Positions 43,728 through 54,322 of a stretch of 64,000 bases of DNA are shown here, piece after piece. Position 1 is the first letter of the stretch, and each line of letters starts with the position of its first letter. A program made the translations under genes and the position numbers. Below the pieces are notes generated by a model. It saw only the letters and a list, made by a program, of their open reading frames with translations. It was not told the DNA's origin and searched no databases. Origin of the DNA: Flaccisagitta enflata (Eukaryota; Chaetognatha; Sagittoidea; Aphragmophora); assembly GCA_965153355.1 (NCBI GenBank), contig OZ231128.1:6758001-6822000 (forward strand). Reading direction: 5' to 3'.

Positions 43728-43985
43728 ATGGACGGACAGACAGACAAAGCCTCTTAGTCGCTTAACTGCGACTAAAAAGAACGGATTTTGAGGGCGTATA
43801 GTTTACTTGAAAGTGATCAAGGAAATTTAAGTCACATTGATCAATTGAGCAAGATTAAAGAAACTAAAAAGTTCCTTGATTCTAACCGCGAGTGGAGATC
43901 TGCCAGATCATTCCGGAGCAACAGAGCAACGCCTATGCCGTTGGTTTCGGTTTCAAAGAGCAACTTGATAGTCAATGAGTGAAAT
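43728..43985 (+). other. 3AH 5' fragment and a short unrecognised frame
   Basis: 43728-43778 is an inverted 3AH 5' end (AGTCGCTTAACTGCGACT). The frame to 43982 (about 64 codons, without ATG) is Ser/Lys/Arg-rich and could be an exon or a repeat fragment. Confidence 0.25.
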
Positions 43986-44399
43986 TTCCGCGTTTTTGAC
44001 CGTCGGGTTGAGCCATGTTTCTGAGGCGGCGAATTTTGCTTCTTTTGATTAATTGATTTGCGAGCAAATGAAGCACCTGAATGAATGAATTTAATTAATG
44101 AAAGACGATCAAATTTTCAAAACTATGTTTACACTTTAGGGAGTTCAGGAAGAATAAAAAAGATATCGTCATTGGCAGAGATAAAATGAAGCACTTTTGC
44201 TGAGGAGTCGTCAAGAAGAGAGCATTGATAGAATAACAGACCTGAGGGGTTGCGATGCTTGGGGGCGCTGCTCGAGCACCCCAATCCATTGTTGATGTCG
44301 TTGTTGACGCCATGTACATCTATGAATTTGTTGGGATCGATCTTCCGTAAATGAAACAGAAGACACCGAGGACGATGATAATTTGTTATACACTTTTTA

Positions 44400-44540
44400 T
44401 TTTTTATAAGAACATCATTTTTGAGCCAAAGCCTTCAAAAGAGATAGAGATAGTTACTAATGAAATAACTATGATGTTCTTAATTTTGGGGCAATTTCAA
44501 GCCTTGATGTTCTTATAAACTAGGTTCTTATAAAAAATAA
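44400..44540. repeat. Small inverted repeat
   Basis: TTTTTTATAAGAACATCA at 44400 and AGGTTCTTATAAAAAATAAC at the other end, with GATGTTCTTA in between, form a short foldback. Confidence 0.45.
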
Positions 44541-44719
44541 CAAGGCCGGACACACGGCTACCCCAGTCGCGTGCGGGTGGGCAGGGGCTGTATTTGAGGT
44601 CACTTGATCATTTGGGCTGGAGCAGTGAGGCCAAAGTACGCAAAACCGTAAAGATAGTAAAGTGTGACAGACGGACGGACCGACGGACAGACCGACAAAG
44701 CAGGGTGTAGAGTCGACTC
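44539..44719 (-). repeat. 3AH repeat, subtype B, 5' hairpin damaged
   Basis: The inverted copy begins AACAAGGCCGGACACACGGC and AGTCGCGTGCGGGTGGGCAG, and ends GGGTGTAGAGTCGACTC, where the hairpin has been reduced. Confidence 0.75.
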
Positions 44720-45085
44720 ATTGCCGAGACCAACATCCTCTACATCTCTGAAAGGAAGAGTAGCTATTGTGGGTCGGTCGCAGACGTTGTCAATTTGGCC
44801 GCCGTATTATCATGACATGTAAGTAAATTTCAAATGCAACCATTTCTCACATACCATGTCGAATGACACAGTTCCAATATGCATCCAATGATTATGAATT
44901 GCAAAAATATATGTTTGGACATGGAGTACAAGATACTCCGTCTGTAATTAATCGTTGATGTTGATAAGATACATTGTCACTTGGTCTGTTGATGTTCGGA
45001 TGTTTGGTTCATTGATTCAGCCTTGACACATACATGTAATTTCTACGATGTGATTTTAGCAGTACCCTCAACGTCGACATTTAAA

Positions 45086-45312
45086 CGTAAGCCCATCAGA
45101 TCGGGTTAAAAACTTTGTAGAATTTTGAAAAAAATATCAGCTCAATCGGACCATTTTTACAGGTTTTATGCCATTTTAAGCTTTGCCCAAATATCAATTT
45201 ACAAAATTGTTCTTTTTGAAAAATAACTATAAAACCTGTAAAAATGGTCCGATTAAGCTGATATTTTTTTCAAAATTCTACAAAGTTTTTAGCCCGATCT
45301 GATGGGCTAGGT
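45086..45312. mobile_element. Small foldback element
   Basis: GCCCATCAGATCGGG at 45092 is inverted as CCCGATCTGATGGGC near 45296. The stems are about 80 bases each with few mismatches. The spacer is AT-rich. Confidence 0.7.
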
Positions 45313-45485
45313 TATACCGTTAAAAATGAAGCCGGTAAAAATGAAGCCCTGATAATGTCAAGTCACAAGTTGAAGAATGAGAAAAGTTAACATATTAAGC
45401 AATAAAACAACCTTTAATTAGCATAGATCTCAATTTTTTGTATAAATCAAATGAAATTAAAATATCTAAAATCTATCCTCCAGTC

Positions 45486-45870
45486 TAGGTAGTCTTTGCT
45501 CCCATCGCACTGTACAGCGTCCATACGATTTTAAAGTCGGCGTTTTGACGGTAACACAATGCCTCAGGAATGATGCAGTGGACGGGGCACTTGGTGTTGA
45601 GCGAACTTTTTTATTTATAGGCACGTGCCCCCAACTGAAAGGAACATTCGCTGAAATTTTCAAGGACTTTGCAGCAGGCGTTTGCGATAGATAGCGTTTT
45701 AAAGACACGGGTACCTTGCCGCCGCCGGCCTCATTGTGATGCGGTTGCAGGGTAGCTGCGAGGGTATGTGCGTGTAGTCCTCGCTCTGGTCGACTTCCTG
45801 TTACGTTTGAAGACGGAAACTTAGTATTTTGTGATCGAGTCAACTTTGAAACTAAGTACCTAAGAATAGT
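45486..45870 (+). repeat. GC-rich dispersed repeat, family H
   Basis: Second copy of the family at 41642, without the hAT insertion. The minus-strand frame of 139 codons over it has no recognisable domain. Confidence 0.6.
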
Positions 45871-45969
45871 AATGTTAGTGAGCAAGCTTGGAGCATTGAT
45901 CGATTAAAAATGTTTTTTTAATTGCACGAGCAAAGCAAAAATCCTCGAAGGAAAATTGTTGTTCATTTT

Positions 45970-46157
45970 TAGTCGCGTGCAGGCGACTCTACAACCCACT
46001 TTGTCCGTCGGTCGGTTTGTTGGTCGCTCAGTCACATTTTACTTTTTTTTATTTTATTTGTTTGACATCACTGCTCCTGCCCAAATGGTCTAGTGACCTC
46101 AAATATAGCCCCTGCCCACCCACACGCAACTTCGGTAGCTGTGTGTCCGGCCTTGTT
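45970..46157 (+). repeat. 3AH repeat, subtype B
   Basis: AGTCGCGTGCAGGCGACT hairpin, TACAACCCACTTTGTCCGTC, CTGCTCCTGCCCAAATGG, GCCCCTGCCCACCC and the end GTCCGGCCTTGTT. The third arm ACACGCAACT has two mismatches. Confidence 0.75.
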
Positions 46158-46194
46158 TCAGAAAAAAACGATTGAAACCTCCCTCTTACAGAAT

Positions 46195-46250
46195 CGCCAA
46201 CGCACCTCTATAAGCAGTTGTGTCCATCAATTTGTCGGTCGGTCAGTTGA
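46195..46250 (+). repeat. 3AH subtype F 5' fragment
   Basis: CGCACCTCTATAAGCAGTTG and a GTCGGTCGGTC tract, without a 3' end. (The first C of the hairpin region is eroded.). Confidence 0.4.
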
Positions 46251-46519
46251 ACACGAAAACCGTTGACAATCCACCAAGCGAACCTATTAGCCTACTTTAC
46301 CTGGTTTATCAGGGACAAAAGCCCGAGGAGAGTCAGTTAAGCTGCTTCTCAACTTCATATTTATGAGGGTCAGTTTCTACAATCGCGTTTTTAACGGGCC
46401 ATTTGGTGGCTCGCTACGTTATGTTGCTCACACGGCTCACTCCACTTGTTCTGCAGCGCTCTACTTCGCTACGCTTGCTTAACACGCTTGCTCCGTTAAT
46501 GGGCTCGCTCAAATTAAAA

Positions 46520-47320
46520 ATAAATCAGACTTATACTACCCTCTACCTATGTGAACCGCCTAAGTCCCAGCTTAATATTTCTACAAAAGTACTAGGCAAA
46601 GGGTAGTAAAAGTTAATGATTTTTTTTTGAAAATTGGTGCACAAGCTTGACCTGCAAAGCACCGGCAAAGTTTCATAAAATTCTGAAGTTTGGTTCCAAA
46701 GACAGACAGGCAGACTACGTATCACTGCTATTTCATACGTATCACTTGGGTGCTTCACATAGCAAAAGTTGTTTATTCCTTTGCGCTCTCTTTACCTAAT
46801 GTGGAGTGGCTAATTTTAGAACTCTTACCATTTTTCTTTTATCAAAAATTGTTCATCTTCCGTTTTTTAGAAAATTGTTTTTGAGGGCCTAATTTGCATA
46901 ATGCAGTGGGATAAAACAATATGCTAATATTGTTTGAATTAGCTTTTACAAATTTCTATTTTTCAAAGAATTGCAATTCTGCCTTTTCATAAGCTTTTCA
47001 TAGCTTACGTTCTAATATTCTAATTTTTTTCTACAAGCATCATGATTTTCTAAAACAAATAATTGTCCTTTTTGTAACAAAACTGCACAGGATTTTGCTG
47101 AATTCTGGGAAATCTGTGGAAACTTTAAGGCTAAAGCAAAAACGGAAAATGAAGGAATTTTAAAAAAACGAAAGTGGTCATCTTCATGATTTTTGCTCCT
47201 CCACATTACTTAAGTAGGGTGAAGCGATACTCCCAACTTTTGCTATGCGAAGCACGCAAACGTATCACTGCTATTTCATAGTCACCGACGAAAACTGTTC
47301 GTCAGGGACAAGAAATAAGA
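46520..47320. repeat. Family K repeat interrupted by an insertion
   Basis: ACTACCCTCTACCTATGTGA and GGCAAAGGGTAGTAAAA lead to TTGGTTCCAAAGACAGAC and, after the insertion, CACCGACGAAAACTGTTCGT. The same order is seen at 61250-61515 and 62010-62282. Confidence 0.65.
46738..47260. mobile_element. 523-bp insertion flanked by a 20-bp direct repeat
   Basis: CGTATCACTGCTATTTCATA occurs at 46718-46737 and again at 47261-47280. Uninterrupted family K copies show what the target looks like. The insert has inverted ends (GCTTCACATAGCAAAAGTTG and the inverse of GCTTCGCATAGCAAAAGTTG). A 20-base duplication is unusually long for a DNA transposon. Confidence 0.7.
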
Positions 47321-47388
47321 TGAAGTCGGACAAAATGAAATGAAAACCACAAGGCGGTGTCACAAGTCAGAATCATAAATCCGCGACT

Positions 47389-47528
47389 AACAAGGCCGGA
47401 TACACGGCCACCAGTTGCGGACGGGTGGGCAGGGGCGGAAATGCGCGTTTTCCCACTTTTCGACTCGATGGTTACGGACCAACGGACGGACGGACAAAGC
47501 CTCCTATAGAGTTGCGTGTCCGCAACTA
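47389..47528 (-). repeat. 3AH repeat, subtype C, perfect arms
   Basis: On the minus strand AGTTGCGGACACGCAACT to GTCCGCAACTGGTGGCC and GTATCCGGCCTTGTT. The first and third arms are exact complements. Confidence 0.8.
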
Positions 47529-47546
47529 AAAAGAGTTCATTTTTTA

Positions 47547-47710
47547 AGTCGCGTGCAAGGGACTGTTATAACCCGCTACGTCCGTCCGTCGGTTGGTCTA
47601 TAGATAGGTCGTTTGTAGGTGACTTTGGCATTCCTGCTCCTGCCCAATTCCCAATTGCCCTTGTGCACCAGCGCGCGTTTTGGTCGATTAGGGTAGTGTG
47701 TAACCGGCCT
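47547..47710 (+). repeat. 3AH repeat, subtype B, divergent
   Basis: AGTCGCGTGCAAGGGACT, CCGCTACGTCCGTCCGTCGG, CTGCTCCTGCCCAATTC and an eroded third arm (AGCGCGCGTTTTGG). Confidence 0.55.
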
Positions 47711-47890
47711 AAGCTTCGTCGCAACCAACTTTCACATTTGTAACCTATTTTTGTTTATCCTTATGCCATTTCTGAACAAATTAAGCTAGTACACGCAGCA
47801 AGGTCCCGTTTTGAAGATCTTTAAGAGCTTTCACACAGTCATGGATCTTGCCATGTTTTTTCTTATTGTACGGACGTAAAACGCTGACAA

Positions 47891-48085
47891 AACAAGGCCA
47901 TCACCTGTAAGTCGCGTGCGAGACTTACAGATTGACTTAGAATAACTTAGAATGATTTAGTATACCCTAAAATGACTTAAAGAAATAAAATTGATAAAAA
48001 AGTATAAGTGTGACAGACCGACAGACCAACCGACCGACCCACGGACGGACAAAGCGGGGTGTAGAGTCGCGTGCACGCGACTAAA
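47891..48085 (-). repeat. 3AH repeat, subtype E, perfect arms
   Basis: On the minus strand AGTCGCGTGCACGCGACT, CCCCGCTTTGTCCGTCC and the third arm GCACGCGACT, ending ACAGGTGATGGCCTTGTT. The middle is TAAGTCATTTTAGGG-like and lacks the CCTGCCC blocks. Confidence 0.75.
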
Positions 48086-48096
48086 AATTTTTCCCG

Positions 48097-48230
48097 TTTT
48101 TGGTCGCGGACTAGCGACTTTCCATGAGGCTTTCTTCGTCCAACTATCAGTCCATTGGTTCATGAGAAAATGAGCGTTCAGTGTGCGCCTGTGTGGGTAG
48201 GGGGCTTGGGGTGTGGATGTGTCACAATGA
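48097..48230 (+). repeat. 3AH-related repeat (subtype G)
   Basis: GGTCGCGGACTAGCGACTTT, GAGGCTTTCTTCGTCC and GGGGCTTGGGGTGTGGATG. It resembles 29165-29300. Confidence 0.5.
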
Positions 48231-48464
48231 AAGTACTCCGTTATGATTGTTGTGCTCCGTCATGATGGTTATGTCTCATCATAGTTGTTCTTTATCACGA
48301 TCACATGCATCATTTCTTACTTGAGACTAAAAACATAAAAAAAAGTTTAATGCAATCGTCCGGCCAACAGACGGTCAAAGGGAGGTGTCGCGTAGCACTT
48401 TACTGAAGATAAAGCTCTAAATGATTTTTACAACTTAACATGACCTTAAAATGAAGTAGTTCCA

Positions 48465-49067
48465 CTAACTATGGCAAAAATAAAAAGACAGTGATTTTCA
48501 AAGTGGCACTACAAGCCCATTTTTTGGAATAATTTCAAATCCTTTTAGGTGATAGTAGTATGACAAATTTGTGACTCAGCAAAAAAATCAGAATTAAAAA
48601 AAAAAGATTTTTGTGACTGTAGCAACAATTTTTGCATAATTTGTCAAATGATGATTCGCCAATGGCGTATGATTTTCATTTGACATACAATTGTAACTGC
48701 AAGCTTATTTTTTTAAGCAGCCTCAAAAATCTTCTCAGGTGTCCATAGTATGTTGATATTGTGACTCAGCAAAAAAATCAGAACTCAAAAAAGTTCATTT
48801 TTGTACCCGTAGCATCAATTTTTGTAAAAGTTGTCAACATAAATTTTCTAGAAGTTGTAAGTAAGGAGTTTTTCCCTTTAATTTCTGATGTTTTTTCACA
48901 AAAAATTATGCTACGGGCTAAAAAATTAACTTTTTTGAGTTCTGATTTTTTTGCTGAGTAGGTGATTTGATTAACTATTACTCCCTAAAAGGATTTTAAG
49001 CAGATCAAAAAAATGAGTGCGTAGGAGTATATTGAAATTACTGTCTTTTTTTTCTTTGCCATGGTTA
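48465..49067. mobile_element. Foldback element
   Basis: The ends TAACTATGGCAAAAATAAAA and the inverse of TAACCATGGCAAAGAAAAAA match. Inside, GTGACTCAGCAAAAAAATCA occurs twice direct and once inverted (ending CTGAGTAG near 48960). Confidence 0.65.
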
Positions 49068-49451
49068 TATCGTAAATTTGTCTGCATATGGAAAGGTAAG
49101 CATTAAATTACAATAGCAATCTCTGAGCTTTAATACACAATTTCAAAAATAACGACAATGATTATTGTTAAATATCAACGATTCAAATTCAAGGCAAGAA
49201 CGAAATTATATCACATAGTAGACGATCATCAGTAAAACAAGTTTCAGGAGGAGTATCACATATATCGGGCTATTTCAGATTTTCAGAGGAGACGCAATAA
49301 AATAGAATGGAAGCCAATTTGTCTGCCTCATCTCAGATATGTCGACACACCAGCGGTAGCCCCCCCATTTGTCAGTCCATGCTGAAATAAACTTAAACAC
49401 AAACATGCTTAAATGAACCCGGATTGTCAATCCGTTCTTTCTCTCTTAAAA

Positions 49452-49617
49452 TCACGAATTACGCAACTCCCGCCCGCTTTGTCGGTCCGTCCATCCCCTT
49501 TATCTTTATCTATTTTTGCTATCTTTGGCCTCACTGCGCCTGCCCAACTGATTCAGTGATTTTGATACTGACTCTCCCCACCTACATGCAACTTGAATCA
49601 CCGTGTATCAGGTTTAG
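49452..49617 (+). repeat. 3AH repeat, subtype B, divergent
   Basis: CGCTTTGTCGGTCCGTCC, CACTGCGCCTGCCCAACTG, CTACATGCAACTTGAATCAC and a GTGTATCAGG end. The hairpin is eroded. Confidence 0.5.
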
Positions 49618-49671
49618 TTTTAAAGCTATTTTAGCTTTACTGCCTTTATCCAAATGGAGTTTAATGATTTT

Positions 49672-49853
49672 TAGTCGCGTGCACCCGACTCTACAACTAG
49701 CTTTGTCCGCCGATCGGTCGGTCGGTCACATTTTACTTTCTTTTATGATTTTATTTCTTTGACCTTACTGCTCCTGCCCAAATGGTCTAGTCACCTCAAA
49801 CAAGGCCCCTGCCCACCCGCACGCGACTTCGGTAACCGTGTATCTGGCGTTAT
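49672..49853 (+). repeat. 3AH repeat, subtype B, perfect first and third arms
   Basis: AGTCGCGTGC and GCACGCGACT are exact complements, although the second arm is mutated (CCCGACT). It ends GTATCTGGCGTTATT. Confidence 0.75.
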
Positions 49854-50283
49854 TTCCGTAACCGCCTCTGCCCACCTCCATACGACTCATGAAGTCTTTT
49901 ACGCGTCTTAAAACGAAAGCAAACTGGCGTTTTGAAATTTTTTTGGCTGCACTTTAGATAAGATTCACATGAAATGAAGTGATCATTTCAAGTTTCGGTT
50001 TTCTGAAAGAAAGAGGAAGAACATGGCAGGGCAATTTGCAAACAGTGATAAATTGTAGCATGGTACAATGAGCAATAAGAGAAGGTATTTTGATCTGTAA
50101 TTTCGGCGTTGCCCACCGGCGACGATTAACTTGAAAACAAGGACTGTTTTTGGTGCACTGAAATTTGCTGGTCAAAGCTCAAACTCGACACTAGATTCTG
50201 CTAAAAGGGCGCTGAGCTAAAAAAATATGTTGATACATGATGCGTCAACATCTTTAATAATGTGCCACGGTCGAACAACTGGT

Positions 50284-50530
50284 TCACAATGAATGTCCAT
50301 GGCAGTAGGTTGTCGGCGGTAGTGGTTCGAGGACGCCAAATAAAATCGCTGTTGACGGTGTTGTGATGAACCGATTTGGATGAAATTTGAACCTTAAGTA
50401 GTTGAGGACGGGGGGCAGCTTTATTCTAATTTTGATGACGATCCAAGCAGCGGTTCGCCTGTAATTAACGTTCGAAGTTCGCGGTCCGGCTGCGGCGCGA
50501 GGACGTGAACAAAAATCACTCTCAACCCCC
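50284..50530 (-). repeat. GC-rich dispersed repeat, family I
   Basis: Inverse of the units at 53705-54025. Landmarks are GCGGTTCGCCTGTAATTAAC and GGTTCGAGGACGCC. The open frame over it is a shadow. Confidence 0.55.
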
Positions 50531-50759
50531 TTGGGGTTGAAGTATGTTGATGAAATCTTTACTGCCAATACTCCACGATGCTGTGCAGCTGTCCAGCAAG
50601 TTTTGTGATGCTCACGTTATAAACCTTCGATCGAGAGTTGTTTGAAAGCGACCAAGTTGTGGTTGTTGGTGGCGATCTTTTGTAGGAGTCGACGAGAGGC
50701 TGGAGGCGACCTGATGCAGCTCCAATGGATGGAGGAGATGCTCCTCGATGTGGTTGATG

Positions 50760-51000
50760 TTGTTGAACTGTCTTGTGTCAAATAGGTCCGAAAAACAGTG
50801 GATTCTGGTAGTACTCAAATTGATGCACGTCTGTATAGTTTTTCATGACGTTCCAATAAGAACTGCAGCGTCCATTCAATTTTGAAGTCGACAGTAGCGT
50901 GAAACCTCGGGAATGATGCCATGGATGGGGCACTTTGCGTTGAGTGATTTGAATATTTTTTTATAGGCGCGTGCCCCAACTGTTCTCACACGATGGTCAC
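50760..51000 (+). repeat. GC-rich dispersed repeat, family H, third copy
   Basis: AGTGGATTCTGGTAGTACTC, GAACTGCAGCGTCC and GGCACTTTGCGTTGAGTGA, then TTTTTATAGGCGCGTGCCCC. Confidence 0.55.
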
Positions 51001-51853
51001 GATGGAGTACAACCCGGTCACGATGGAGTTCAACCCGTCATCTGTCAGTATCATCTGTCAGTATTATCTGTCAGTATTAGCTGTCAGTATTAGCTGTCAG
51101 TATTACCCTGTCATCAAATACAACTGCAACCAGCAGAACCTTTACTGTGCTTAGAGTATGTACGATGAAGAATTTTGATTTACACTGTCTGAAAGCATAT
51201 AACCTACGGTTTATTCATGCAAAATTTCATAGCACTGGCTTCAGCGGTTTGGTGTCAACATGATATTGAAATTTGACAAGATTTTCTCTAAAAACAGGAT
51301 TTTTCAGGGTTTTTTTCTCTGCTAATTTTGTGATGAAAGAGCAAAAATGACCAAATTCGTTAAGAATACTTAGTAACTAATCAATTTGGTACATTTTTCA
51401 AAATTTTTTGACAACTGAGGAAGTATTAGCAAAAAATAAGATATTTTCTTATTTAGAATTTGCTCAAACTTATTTAGAAATTTTTTCAGTAAAAAAGGTG
51501 TGGTGGCCAAACCGTTTGAGCCAGTACTATGAAATTTTGCATGAAAAAACCGTAGATCATGTGCTTTCAAACAGCCTTAATCAGAGTATCTCAAAACAAA
51601 TATTTTAGGCAAAATAAAGGTTCCTTTCGTTGCAGTTGTAATTGATGGCAGGGTAGCTGTCTTGTTTCAGATTGTCCAACCACACAAACTGCCCGAAAAT
51701 TTCGAATTAGTGTAAGTATAGAAATATTCTGTGAAATTTTCCGTGAAATTTTTGGAAATTTTGCATGAACAACCATCCAACCCCTTGACATATCCTGATT
51801 AAGTTGTACGGAAATCACTCTATTGCTTTGGCCGTAATCGCAAAAAATATTTT

Positions 51854-51974
51854 TAGTCGCAGACTCGCGATTAGACCTTGCTGTGTCGGTAACCAAAAGA
51901 TTTGAGTGTTTTTTCGCTATTCCCCTCCTTCCCACCCGTCTGCGATGGGGGGAGGAGGTGTATACTGCCTTGTT
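51854..51974 (+). repeat. 3AH repeat, subtype A, with a compensatory change
   Basis: The first arm is AGTCGCAGAC and the third GTCTGCGATG. Relative to subtype A (GCGGAC / GTCCGC) both arms changed so that pairing is kept over eight bases. It ends ACTGCCTTGTT. Confidence 0.7.
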
Positions 51975-51992
51975 TTTCACGATGACATAAGT

Positions 51993-52603
51993 TGGGGTGC
52001 AAACGAAGACAAAGTTACGGTTTCAGACTCATTCTATAACTTTATTAATAACCAGATTATAATACTTTATATAAAATTTATAGTTTTGTAACTAAGAATT
52101 ATTTTATTTGTAAAAAAAACCTAGTATGATAAAGGCATTTATTGCTAAGGACAAGAAATGATCACTCAAAGCAATTGATTCTTTCATAATAATAGAGCAA
52201 AAATTCAAAACCTGTAAAGGGAAAATTCTAAAACTTAAACAAATTAAACAATTTAGTATTTCTGAGAACATGACCCTCATCTCATATGTTTTTAGAATGA
52301 GGCCATGTTTTTAAAAATGCAAAATTTTACATTTGGAGAAAATCTTATAATTTTCCCTGAGACAAGTCAAATTAGCAAAATCATTTTTTTTTAAAGGATT
52401 CCTTCATTTTTTCTCCCCTTTTATCCTTTTCAGCACTTTTTTTTTTTTTTTTTTTTTTTTATCTACCAATGCTTTCCCCTGCTAAACTGAAATAAATATA
52501 ATATAATAATTACATATTTTAATGAAAAAAATCTGTATCAGTGAAATTTGAAATATTAACAAAATTGGTTTGACTCTTAAAATTTGGTCTTCGTTTGCAC
52601 CTC
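51993..52603. mobile_element. Mutator-like MITE with 9-bp target duplication
   Basis: GACATAAGT at 51984-51992 recurs at 52604-52612. The ends are TGGGGTGCAAACGAAGACAA and the inverse of GAGGTGCAAACGAAGACCAA. A 9-base duplication suggests a Mutator-like origin. The interior is AT-rich with a (T)n run at 52437. Confidence 0.7.
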
Positions 52604-52870
52604 GACATAAGTAAAAAAATCATAAATTTTTTTATACGTTTTTTTGTCATGACTACCTTGAAAAATTGTCAGAGGGTGGTCTTATGTTTAAATATTAAAT
52701 GTTTAAAATTTAATGCAGATATCTGTTACCGTTCAATAGATATAAACATTTTAAATAAGTATGAATGTAGAAATTGCGCGGCGATCTTTTATCCATGCGC
52801 AGTTCGCAAATTTGTTTCCTGATTTTATGCAATCGATGCATCTCAGCTGTCATAAGCAATTTTAAGAACA

Positions 52871-53038
52871 AACAAGGCCAACACCTCGCGTGCAGTCGTC
52901 AAGACTAAAAGCCAAATGTTACATGTTAGGGGATTTAAAATGACTAAGTGGCATAAAATGACGTAAAACGGCAAAAAAAAAGTAAAGTTACCGTCTAACA
53001 GACGGACAGAGTGGGTCATAGTCGCGTGCACGCGACTA
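52871..53038 (-). repeat. 3AH repeat, subtype E
   Basis: On the minus strand AGTCGCGTGCACGCGACT, a short GTCCGTCTG tract, TGCACGCGAGG and TGTTGGCCTTGTT. The third arm is partly eroded. Confidence 0.7.
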
Positions 53039-53058
53039 AAATAGTACTTCCATTTTTT

Positions 53059-53420
53059 AGTTGACAGTTCGACGCGAGCTCGACGACGCCGATGTAAATC
53101 AATGCTGACGCCGTTGTAGTCAATGGAATGTCGTAAAAATTGAAATACAAGTAGTTCACGGTATAGAGCAGCTCTGATAAAGTTTTTGTGATGATCCATC
53201 AAACGGTTTGGCGACAGCATGTTGACAAAGTTGACAGTTTGGCGCGAGATCGCCGCCGGCGATGTAAATTGTTACAGCCACGGCTGTAGTGACTCGAATG
53301 TCGCGAAATTTTTATGAGCAGTAGTTCGTGATGTCAAGCAGCTCTGGTAGAATTTTTGTGGCGATCCGTTCAGCGGTTGGGCTTCAATAGATCCTCAAAG
53401 TTGGCGTCTGCGGCGGCGGG
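53059..53420 (+). repeat. GC-rich repeat, two tandem units of about 170 bases
   Basis: GTTGACAGTTYGGCGCGAG and GCGATGTAAAT, GAATGTCG, GCAGCTCTG and GCGATCC recur at 53062 and 53228. They are distantly like family I. Confidence 0.5.
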
Positions 53421-53439
53421 TGGATTAAGGATAGGGTTA

Positions 53440-53610
53440 ACTCTAATCCTAACCCTAACCTAAGTCGCATGCGGATGGGCAGGGGCTGTACTTGAGGTCA
53501 CTTTATCATTCGGGCAGAAGCAGTGAGGCCAAAGACCGCAAAAACCAATAAAAAAGTAAAGTGTGACGGACCGACAAAGCGGGTTGTAGAGTTGCGTAGC
53601 ACGCGACTAA
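53440..53610 (-). repeat. 3AH repeat, subtype B, 3' end replaced by CCCTAA-like text
   Basis: The inverted copy reads AAGTCGCATGCGGATGGGC to GTAGCACGCGACTAAAC. Where the CCGGCCTTGTT end should be lies TAATCCTAACCCTAACCTAA. Confidence 0.65.
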
Positions 53611-53704
53611 ACGCTAATGAAATATAAAATACAAAAGAAGAAAGAAGAACACGGCTCAGTTGGCCAATAAGTGCGCCGGGTGGATTGTCAAAGATTTGTG
53701 ACCA

Positions 53705-54025
53705 ACCGGATCGCGAACTTTGAATGTCAAGTACCGGCGAACCGCTGCTCGTATCATCATGAGAATTGACTACTCTCGTTTCAAATTTCATCAAAATCCG
53801 TTTATTGCAACTTTGTCAATAGCGATGTTCCTCAACGTTCTCGCGCCGCCGCCGGACCGCGAACTTTTTACGTCAATTACCGGCGAACCGCTGCTCGGAT
53901 TGTCACCAACATTGAAATACAGCTGCTCCACGTCCTCGACTACTCGCATTTCGAATTTCATCCAAATCGGTTAATTACAATGCCGTCATCAGCGATTTTA
54001 ATCGGCGTCCTCGAACCGCCGCCGC
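53705..54025 (+). repeat. GC-rich dispersed repeat, family I, two tandem units
   Basis: ACCGGCGAACCGCTGCTCG occurs at 53732 and 53880, with CGCCGCCGGACCGCGAACTT between them. Confidence 0.6.
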
Positions 54026-54082
54026 CAACAAACTATGAAATGTTTGTTTTGATCAACATCTTTAGCACTTTGACATTGAGCC

Positions 54083-54260
54083 AGCATTTAAGCAGGCCGT
54101 GAGCCTGCATTTAAGCAGGCCGTGAGCCTGCATTTAAGCAGGCCGTGAATCAGCATTTAAGCAAGCCGTGAACCAGCATTTAAGCAGGCCGTAAACCAGC
54201 ATTTGAGCTGGCCATGAACCTGCATTTAGGCAGGCCATGAACCAGCATTTGAACAGGCCA
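54083..54260 (+). repeat. 23-bp minisatellite with internal palindrome
   Basis: Units of CCTGCATTTAAGCAGGCCGTG recur seven times. Each contains the near palindrome CCTGC-ATTTAA-GCAGG. Confidence 0.8.
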
Positions 54261-54322
54261 TCATGGTACCGCGACTCAGTATCACCGCTCAGTATCACCG
54301 CTCGGTATCGCTGCTCAGTATC

